This document shows, in pieces, positions 6,361 to 11,300 of a stretch of 13,408 bases of DNA. The notes under the pieces were generated by a model. The model was given only the letters and a program-made list of their open reading frames with translations, had not been told where the DNA came from and searched no databases. The stretch lies in contig CAAFEV010000265.1 of NCBI GenBank assembly GCA_900762005.1, positions 1-13,408 of the forward strand. Direction: 5' to 3'. Source of the DNA: an uncultured Oscillospiraceae bacterium. GTDB taxonomy: Bacteria > Bacillota > Clostridia > Oscillospirales > Oscillospiraceae. The position numbers were made by a program, and so were the translations under genes. Position 1 is the first letter of the stretch. Each line of letters starts with the position of its first letter.

Positions 6361-7539
6361 TTGAAAAAAATATTATGCAGATTATTCGCTCTGCTCGTCG
6401 CGGCAACCCTGCTGTGCGGTCTGTTCGGCTGCTCGCAGGATGACCGCCCGACACAGGGCGTCGGAACTGCCACACTTTGCGCCGTCGGTGATATCTCTTT
6501 TTCCGACGAGATGCTCGCGGATGCGCGACAGACCGGCGGAGCTTACAACTTTGCAAAACAACTCGGTGATATGGCATATGCCATCTCCGGTGCCGACCTT
6601 GCCGTCGGTAATTTAGAGGGTACCTTTGCCGGTTCGCCGTATTCGGAAACCGACGCAAGCTATCCCGACGTTCTTGCAGAGAGCCTCGCGGGACTTGGCT
6701 TCGACCTCTTGCAAACCGCTAATACATTCAGTATTTTTAACGGTATCTCCGGCCTGGAACGGACAATTAATGTTGTGGAAGATGCCGGAATGGTTGCGCT
6801 CGGTACCTATACCGACGCGGATGACCGGGCAGCGCATCAGGTAATTATCCGGGAAATTGACGGCATTCGCATTGCCTTTGTCGCCTTTACCAAGGGCTTC
6901 GGCGGCATGAGCCTGCCTGTGGAAAAAAGTCACTGCGCCAACCTGCTCTATGATGACTACACCACGAACTATGACGAAATCAATTCAACTGCGATTCTGA
7001 ACGTGCTTGAACAGGCGAAAAATGCAACGCCGGATGTGATAGTCGCGATGCTGCATTGGGGCAGTGAGGGCATTGAGACGGTCAGCGAATCACAGGAGGA
7101 TATCGCAAGCCTGATGCTGCAAAATGGTGTGGACGTCATTCTCGGCACCCATTCCCACCGGGTCGGTCCGGTCGAGCAACGCAAGATTACAAGAGATGAC
7201 GGCACACAGCGCACCGCCGTCGTCGCCTACGGTCTCGGCGACTTTAACCGGGTCGGAGATGACGGCTGCACCGCATCGCTGATGCTGACACTGGAATTCA
7301 CACGCAACCACGGAACGGGGACGACAACTATTTCAGACATTCGTTGTCAGACCGTCGCCGCTGTTGACCGCGGAGAATCCGCCGACCCGCGCTTTTCCGT
7401 TGCGGACGGCGAAACAACCATGAGCCTTTATGAAAACAACTTCTATGACCGCATTCCAGACGAGGTTTATACACGGTTGCTGGTTAAGCAGGAGGATATT
7501 CGGAAAATCCTCAATCCGGAGCCGGAACCCGAAAATTGA
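6361..7539 (+). CDS. CapA-family (PGA_cap metallophosphatase-fold) lipoprotein
   Basis: A 392-residue predicted surface lipoprotein of the CapA/YwtB family, whose founding members take part in poly-gamma-glutamate capsule export. A signal ends in lipobox LFGC (C24). Conserved blocks follow: AVGDISFSDE (41-50), AVGNLEGTFAG (81-91), LHWGSEG (231-237), LGTHSHRVGP (261-270) and GLGDF (291-295). Where the family usually has a metal-binding A-N-N-H motif, this protein reads TANTFSIFNG (119-128). The Asn-His pair is missing, so catalysis may be changed or lost. The TTG start has GGAGG 9 nt upstream. An ATG at 6356, in another frame, meets a stop after two codons. No capB/capC genes are nearby, so polyglutamate synthesis is not implied. 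Confidence 0.88.
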   Translation: MKKILCRLFALLVAATLLCGLFGCSQDDRPTQGVGTATLCAVGDISFSDEMLADARQTGGAYNFAKQLGDMAYAISGADLAVGNLEGTFAGSPYSETDASYPDVLAESLAGLGFDLLQTANTFSIFNGISGLERTINVVEDAGMVALGTYTDADDRAAHQVIIREIDGIRIAFVAFTKGFGGMSLPVEKSHCANLLYDDYTTNYDEINSTAILNVLEQAKNATPDVIVAMLHWGSEGIETVSESQEDIASLMLQNGVDVILGTHSHRVGPVEQRKITRDDGTQRTAVVAYGLGDFNRVGDDGCTASLMLTLEFTRNHGTGTTTISDIRCQTVAAVDRGESADPRFSVADGETTMSLYENNFYDRIPDEVYTRLLVKQEDIRKILNPEPEPEN

Positions 7540-7561
7540 CGGCAATATCCGAGAAATATAA

Positions 7562-7599
7562 CAGAACCGCTTTGGGGCAATTTCCCCTCAGCGGTTCTG
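7562..7599. terminator. Bidirectional terminator between capA-like and GyrI-like genes
   Basis: Arms CAGAACCGCT (7562-7571) and AGCGGTTCTG (7590-7599) pair perfectly, with an inner GGGG/CCCC (7574-7577 with 7584-7587). A modest T-rich tail follows on plus (ATTCTTTC). The hairpin lies between convergent genes. Confidence 0.8.
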
Positions 7600-7605
7600 A
7601 TTCTT

Positions 7606-8112
7606 TCACTTCACAAAATAGCAGATATCCAGAATGATATTTCCGTTTTCGTCCGGCTCGGTAAACCGCGGACAGACATAGCGTTCAAAGCACATGCACG
7701 CGCCCTGAACCGGCCTGTGCTCGTAACCTGCCGCTTCCAAACTGCCGTTGCAGGACGCGAGATAGACCTCCGGCTCCTTGCCGTAAATCCAAAACACGGC
7801 AATATCCCCCGCATCAAAGGAAAGACTCTCATACCCCTCCGGCACAACGGCATCCGGCGGCATAAATACGCCAATCCAATATCGGAAGGGCTCGCCCTCC
7901 TTGCAGAGGCACAAGCCGATATACGCATCACAATCTTCAAACGGTTCGGCTGCGCCGTCATTCAGCTTCAACGGCTCGAAAAGTCGGTTGGCAAACCATT
8001 CACCCCATTTGTCCGAAAAAGTACCGTTTACACGGTCTTTCTCGCCATAGCATCTGCCGACCAGCTTCATCGCCGGCAGTGATTGCCGGTAATTCCTCTT
8101 GATTTCTGTCAT
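7606..8112 (-). CDS. GyrI-like / effector-binding (AraC_E_bind) domain protein
   Basis: A 168-residue stand-alone effector-binding domain of the GyrI-like/SOUL fold. The fold forms the ligand pocket of MerR- and AraC-type drug-sensing regulators, and some single-domain members bind small toxins or modulate gyrase. Family features include the opening R-x-L-P-A-M-K-L-V-G, a central YIGLCL, and FRYWIGVFMPP followed by VPEGYESLSFDAGDIAVF. No DNA-binding helix-turn-helix is present. The frame is open to 8160, but ATG 8112 begins at the family's usual N-terminus. Its Shine-Dalgarno AAAGGA is 12 nt upstream, rather far, and buried in a predicted RNA stem (see 8115-8175). The ligand is unknown. Confidence 0.8.
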   Translation of the reverse strand: MTEIKRNYRQSLPAMKLVGRCYGEKDRVNGTFSDKWGEWFANRLFEPLKLNDGAAEPFEDCDAYIGLCLCKEGEPFRYWIGVFMPPDAVVPEGYESLSFDAGDIAVFWIYGKEPEVYLASCNGSLEAAGYEHRPVQGACMCFERYVCPRFTEPDENGNIILDICYFVK

Positions 8113-8114
8113 AC

Positions 8115-8175
8115 TTATGACCATTCCTTTCGCTTCGCGCAAGACACAAAAGACCATCAAAAAGAATGGTCATAA
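8115..8175 (-). promoter_or_regulatory. RNA stem that would sequester the ribosome binding site of the GyrI-like gene
   Basis: On the minus-strand transcript, 8175-8160 pairs with 8130-8115 over 16 positions: 15 Watson-Crick pairs and one G-U wobble, with a 29-nt loop. The 3' arm contains the only Shine-Dalgarno (AAAGGA, 8130-8125) and ends 2 nt before the ATG. The pairing is visible in the sequence. Control of translation is inference. Confidence 0.6.
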
Positions 8176-8183
8176 AGTGTCAT

Positions 8184-8217
8184 GTTTTTCGGTTGCCGCA
8201 TCAGCGGCGAGAAAAAC
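8184..8217. other. Leader hairpin upstream of the GyrI-like gene
   Basis: Nested complementary arms GTTTTTC (8184-8190) with GAAAAAC (8211-8217) and GCCGC (8195-8199) with GCGGC (8204-8208) enclose a 4-nt loop. No T run follows on either strand, so it is not a standard terminator. It would lie at the start of the GyrI-like gene's transcript. Confidence 0.55.
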
Positions 8218-8222
8218 GGCTT

Positions 8223-8256
8223 AAATTAAATGAAGTTTGAACTTGTTTCAAACTTC
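8223..8256 (-). promoter_or_regulatory. Promoter with overlapping palindromic operator candidate for the GyrI-like gene
   Basis: On the minus strand TTGAAA (8251-8246), 17 nt and TAATTT (8228-8223) form a plausible sigma-A promoter. A perfect inverted repeat, GAAGTTTGAA (8232-8241) and TTCAAACTTC (8247-8256) with 5 nt between, covers the -35 box and spacer. That is the place a dimeric repressor would bind. No transcription-factor gene is adjacent. Confidence 0.55.
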
Positions 8257-8285
8257 TGCCCTCATTTCTTTGTATTTTCAGATAA

Positions 8286-8312
8286 AAAAGGTGCCCCATC
8301 GGAGCACCTTTT
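8286..8312 (-). terminator. Intrinsic terminator of the zinc-ribbon gene
   Basis: AAAAGGTGC (8286-8294) pairs with GCACCTTTT (8304-8312), extended by CC/GG inside. On the minus strand the stem is followed by TTTTTTATC. It begins 13 nt after the zinc-ribbon stop. Confidence 0.85.
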
Positions 8313-8325
8313 GTTCGGACAGATA

Positions 8326-8604
8326 TTAGCCGTTCTCGCGCATCTTAGCGAAGCACTCGCTGCAGTATACGGGACGGTCAGTCTTCGGCTCAAACGGGAC
8401 ACGGGCTTCGCCGCCGCAGCTTGCACATACAGCAGTGAAATACTCCTTGGGTCCACGAGCAGCGTTCTTGCGAGCGTCACGGCAGTTCTTGCAGCGCTGC
8501 GGCTCATTCTGGAAGCCTCTCTCAGCATAGAACTCCTGCTCGCCGGCGGTGAACACGAATTCCGCGCCACATTCCTTGCAGATTAAAGTCTTGTCTTCGA
8601 ACAT
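8326..8604 (-). CDS. Small double zinc-ribbon protein (CxxC-x17-CxxC type)
   Basis: A 92-residue protein with two four-cysteine zinc sites. The first pairs C9-x2-C12 with C38-x2-C41 and resembles the probable zinc-binding zf-trcl domain, with the family run G-E-Q-E-F-Y-A-E-R-G-F between. The second is C60-x2-C63, exactly 17 residues, then C81-x2-C84, matching the CxxC-x17-CxxC domain. The middle is basic (CRDARKNAARG), which would suit nucleic-acid or ribosome contact, though no function is established. ATG 8604 has GAGAGG 10 nt upstream; an extension to 8655 has no ribosome binding site. It has its own strong promoter and terminator and a leader of about 120 nt, so it is probably a well-expressed single-gene unit. 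Confidence 0.88.
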   Translation of the reverse strand: MFEDKTLICKECGAEFVFTAGEQEFYAERGFQNEPQRCKNCRDARKNAARGPKEYFTAVCASCGGEARVPFEPKTDRPVYCSECFAKMRENG

Positions 8605-8634
8605 TTTTGGATTACCTCTCTTGAAAAGAATTTG

Positions 8635-8717
8635 CCCTGACGCTCGCCCATTCATGAATGACTGGTTGTTTTGCCACAGGGTTTTTTATTATTGCGAACG
8701 GCTTATGCCGATTGCGC
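8635..8717 (-). promoter_or_regulatory. Structured 5' leader of the zinc-ribbon gene
   Basis: Between promoter and start codon lie three complementary elements: GCG-CGGC/GCCG-CGC (8694-8717, loop TTAT), CCCTG/CAGGG (8635-8639 with 8677-8681), and, inside the latter, the perfect 12-nt palindrome CATTCATGAATG (8649-8660). No known riboswitch motif was recognised. Confidence 0.4.
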
Positions 8718-8733
8718 CTATTGGATAGAAACT

Positions 8734-8761
8734 ATTATAACATTTCTTTTGGTTTTGTCAA
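8734..8761 (-). promoter_or_regulatory. Strong sigma-A promoter of the zinc-ribbon gene
   Basis: On the minus strand TTGACA (8761-8756) and TATAAT (8739-8734), both full consensus, are separated by 16 nt. The surrounding DNA is AT-rich. Transcription would start near 8727, about 120 nt before the ATG. Confidence 0.9.
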
Positions 8762-8833
8762 CCAAAAAAGTAGAATATTTATCAAAAAGTTTATTTTTGT
8801 TAGAAAGCAACGATTATTCACGGACTTTTTTAG

Positions 8834-9871
8834 TCAAAATGTCAGTTGTTCTGTCGCGCTATTTGGCATGTGCAAATGCTCGTACGCAAGACGGGTTACG
8901 CAACGTCCACGCGGCGTGCGCGTTAAAAAGCCGATTTGCATTAAGTACGGCTCGTAGACATCCTCCAAGGTGACCGCTTCCTCCCCGATGGTTGCCGCAA
9001 GCGTTTCCAAGCCGACAGGCCCGCCGCCGTAGTTGCGGATGATTGCCGTGAGCATTCTGCGGTCAATCGCATCCAGGCCAAGCTTATCGACCTCTAATTT
9101 GCCAAGCGCGTGGTCAGCAGCTTCGCGGGTGATAACGCCGTCATAGTAAATCTGCGCAAAGTCGCGCACGCGGCGTAGCATCCGGTTGGCAATACGCGGC
9201 GTTCCGCGGCTGCGGGAGGCAAGCTCCATTGCACCGTCTGCCTCAATCTCCATGCCCATTAGTGCTGCAGAGCGCGTAATAATGCGGCAAAGCTCCTCCG
9301 GCGTATAAAGCTCCAGACGGAAGCTGACGCCGAAGCGGTCGCGCAGGGGCGCGGAAAGCTGGCCGGCTCTCGTCGTTGCGCCGATGAGCGTAAAGCGCGG
9401 TAAATCCAGACGGATGGAGTTTGCAGAGGGACCCTTTCCGACGATGATATCAATCGCGTAATCCTCCATGGCGGGATAGAGAATTTCCTCCACTGCCGTA
9501 TTCAAACGGTGAATTTCGTCGATGAAGAGAATATCACCCTCGTTCAGATTGGTCAGCAGGGCTGCCAAATCACCCGCTTTTTCAATGGCAGGGCCGGAGG
9601 TGATGCGGATATTCACCGACATCTCGTTGGCAATGACACCCGCAAGCGTGGTTTTACCCAGACCCGGCGGGCCGTATAGCAGGACGTGATCCAACGGCTC
9701 GTTGCGGCGTTTCGCAGCCTCGATATAAACAGACAGATTCTCCTTGACCTTTTCCTGCCCGTTATAGTCCGAAAGCCGCTTCGGGCGCAGAGAGAATTCG
9801 CCCTCGTCATTCGCGGTAAAGCTCGTGGTTACAATCGGCGCGTCCATATCCTGTGAAAAGTCAATGCTCAT
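8834..9871 (-). CDS. ruvB: RuvB, Holliday junction branch-migration ATPase
   Basis: The AAA+ motor of the RuvABC resolvasome: hexameric rings pull DNA through the RuvA-bound Holliday junction during recombinational repair. The 345-residue length is normal. Visible motifs are Walker A GPPGLGKTT (67-75), Walker B LFIDEIHRL (115-123), sensor 1 IGATTRAG (163-170), the arginine-finger region APLRDRFG (174-181), and the sensor 2 region SRGTPRIANR (221-230). The winged-helix C-terminus carries the typical GGGPVGLETLA and RTPRGR. ATG 9871 follows GAGGTGA, which overlaps the ruvA stop; the genes are 4 nt apart. I see no GC-rich terminator after its stop, and the zinc-ribbon promoter lies just downstream. 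Confidence 0.98.
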   Translation of the reverse strand: MSIDFSQDMDAPIVTTSFTANDEGEFSLRPKRLSDYNGQEKVKENLSVYIEAAKRRNEPLDHVLLYGPPGLGKTTLAGVIANEMSVNIRITSGPAIEKAGDLAALLTNLNEGDILFIDEIHRLNTAVEEILYPAMEDYAIDIIVGKGPSANSIRLDLPRFTLIGATTRAGQLSAPLRDRFGVSFRLELYTPEELCRIITRSAALMGMEIEADGAMELASRSRGTPRIANRMLRRVRDFAQIYYDGVITREAADHALGKLEVDKLGLDAIDRRMLTAIIRNYGGGPVGLETLAATIGEEAVTLEDVYEPYLMQIGFLTRTPRGRCVTRLAYEHLHMPNSATEQLTF

Positions 9872-9875
9872 GCAC

Positions 9876-10472
9876 TCACCTCATTACCATTGCACGCAGC
9901 GCACGGCGCACAATTTCTTCTGTCGTCATACCCTCGGCGGCAATGCCCTTGAGTGCAAGACTGATTTCCGCAGAGCTGTAGCCCAGCTCCGCCAACGCCG
10001 CCTGCGCAAGCGCAAGGTTGCCGCCCGCAGCGGGCACAACTGCTGCATACGCGCCGTCCGCCGGCAGCATCGCCGCGCCGAGCCTGTCCTTCAGCTCCAG
10101 TATGATCCGCTGTGCCAGCTTTTTTCCGACACCCTGCGCGGCAGTCAGGCTCTTTTCATCCTGCGTCACAATCGCAAGCGTAAAGCGATTGGGCGGCACG
10201 GCGGATAAAATCGCCAGTGCTGCCTTGGGGCCGACGCCGGTCACGCCGAGCAGCAGTTCAAAATAATGCAGCTCCTCCCGCGTGGAAAAGCCGAAAATAT
10301 CAAAGGCATCCTCTCGGATGTTGCAATAGGTATAGAGCTTCGCGCGCTGCCCGGGGCGCAGCTTGGAGATGGTATATGCCGTGGTGTGGCAGGCGTAGCC
10401 CACGCCGCCGCAATCGACAACCGCCAAGCTCTCGTCAAGCAGCGCGATTTCTCCGTTCAAATAGTAAAACAT
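9876..10472 (-). CDS. ruvA: RuvA, Holliday junction-binding protein
   Basis: RuvA binds the four-way DNA junction as a tetramer and loads RuvB onto two arms. All three domains are recognisable in 198 residues: the N-terminal OB fold (MFYYLNGEIA to about 63, including GVGYACHTT and REDAFDIFGF), two helix-hairpin-helix motifs (LLGVTGVGPKAALAIL, 74-89, and LTAAQGVGKKLAQRIILELK, 109-128), and an Ala-rich C-terminal domain that contacts RuvB, after a flexible linker near 135-150. ATG 10472 lies 3 nt after the ruvC stop. Order ruvC-ruvA-ruvB with minimal spacing indicates one operon. Confidence 0.98.
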   Translation of the reverse strand: MFYYLNGEIALLDESLAVVDCGGVGYACHTTAYTISKLRPGQRAKLYTYCNIREDAFDIFGFSTREELHYFELLLGVTGVGPKAALAILSAVPPNRFTLAIVTQDEKSLTAAQGVGKKLAQRIILELKDRLGAAMLPADGAYAAVVPAAGGNLALAQAALAELGYSSAEISLALKGIAAEGMTTEEIVRRALRAMVMR

Positions 10473-10475
10473 CGG

Positions 10476-10967
10476 TTATCCCCTTCCGGAAAGCAGACTG
10501 GTTGCCGAGCGTGCATGGCACAGGGCAATGGCGATGGCATCCGCCGCATCATCCGGACGCGGCAGCTTTTCCATTTTCAGAAAACGCCGCGTCATATCCA
10601 TCACCTGATGCTTATCCGCCTTGCCATAGCCGACGACTGCCTGCTTGACCTGCATCGGCGTGTATTCAAACAAGGGCAGACCAGCCTTTTGTATGGCAAG
10701 CAAAATCACGCCGCGTCCATGCGAAACGCCGATGCCCGTCGTGATATTATGCCCCCAGAAAAGCTCCTCGACCGCAACCGCCTCGGGCTGCATGGCGGCA
10801 AGCAGGTGCTCCATGTCATCAAAAAGCATGGCAAGTCGCTCGGGAAACGGTAAATTCGCAGGAGTCGTGATGGTGCCGTACTGCAAAAGGGCATATTGCG
10901 CACGCTCGGCGGTTATCAGACCGAAGCCCGTTGTCGCATAGCCCGGGTCAATTCCCAATATCTTCAA
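10476..10967 (-). CDS. ruvC: RuvC, Holliday junction resolvase
   Basis: The dimeric endonuclease that cuts Holliday junctions symmetrically with Mg2+, completing recombination after RuvAB migration. The 163-residue protein has the four catalytic acids of the RNase H-like fold: D7 in GIDPGYATTGFG, E67 in VAVEELFWGHN, and D140 and D143 in DDAADAIAIA. YTPMQVKQAVVGYGKADKHQV (102-122) is also characteristic. The start codon is TTG 10967-10965. The nearest Shine-Dalgarno-like AAGGGG is 12 nt upstream, inside the previous gene, and the intergenic gap is 3 nt, so translation probably depends on coupling to the upstream small gene. Confidence 0.97.
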   Translation of the reverse strand: MKILGIDPGYATTGFGLITAERAQYALLQYGTITTPANLPFPERLAMLFDDMEHLLAAMQPEAVAVEELFWGHNITTGIGVSHGRGVILLAIQKAGLPLFEYTPMQVKQAVVGYGKADKHQVMDMTRRFLKMEKLPRPDDAADAIAIALCHARSATSLLSGRG

Positions 10968-10970
10968 GGC

Positions 10971-11189
10971 TTACAGAAACCCCTTAATCCAATCTACCGC
11001 AGCTCCGGGCCAGTCTTTTATCGCAATTCCGAGCAGCCAGTTTATCACCGCAAGAATTACGATGGCAAACAGCACCCACGCAAACACACGCTTCCACTTC
11101 GGGCTGGGCACAAAGGGGGCTTTTTCCTCTGTCGGTTCTGACAGCTGTGTCGAATCCAACGGCTCTTGGTTGTTCTGATATTCTTCCAA
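10971..11189 (-). CDS. Small single-pass membrane protein, first gene of the ruv operon
   Basis: A 72-residue protein I do not recognise. Residues 1-30 are acidic and polar (E, Q, N, S and P rich), followed by PKWKR, one strong hydrophobic segment (VFAWVLFAIVILAVINWLLG, about 34-53), and a short amphipathic tail with three Trp in all after the basic cluster. It is thus a single-helix inner-membrane protein, N-terminus probably cytoplasmic or extracellular depending on the basic residues; PKWKR just before the helix favours N-in. The start TTG 11189 follows GGAGGTGA by 5 nt, an excellent site. An upstream in-frame ATG reading to 11249 would span the promoter. Its stop is 3 nt before ruvC. A link to recombination is only positional. 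Confidence 0.75.
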   Translation of the reverse strand: MEEYQNNQEPLDSTQLSEPTEEKAPFVPSPKWKRVFAWVLFAIVILAVINWLLGIAIKDWPGAAVDWIKGFL

Positions 11190-11207
11190 TTTTCTCACCT
11201 CCGCTTC

Positions 11208-11216
11208 ATCATAACA
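11208..11216 (-). promoter_or_regulatory. Possible extended -10 promoter of the ruv operon
   Basis: On the minus strand TGTTATGAT is an extended -10 box just before the ribosome binding site. No good -35 is present. The leader would be about 15 nt. Read-through from glnN is an alternative. Confidence 0.45.
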
Positions 11217-11300
11217 CATTTTCCCGTATTTTGCAGTAGTTTTTTTCAATTTTCTCTACCCTTGACGGCTTTGCGGCATCGGCGGTCTTTTTTTGAACAA

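Noticed and set aside
6356..6364. ATG-CTT-TGA mini-frame overlapping the capA-like TTG start
   Set aside because: The ATG is only 4 nt from the GGAGG while the TTG is at the better 9-nt distance; two codons are too little to call a regulatory peptide.
8649..8660. CATTCATGAATG as a stand-alone operator
   Set aside because: It is a perfect palindrome but lies well downstream of the promoter start site; I list it only as part of the zinc-ribbon leader.
11256..11294. Possible terminator hairpin before a run of seven T on the plus strand
   Set aside because: The GC-rich block contains GGC and GCGG repeats but no complementary GCC run, so no stable stem forms, and no plus-strand gene precedes it.
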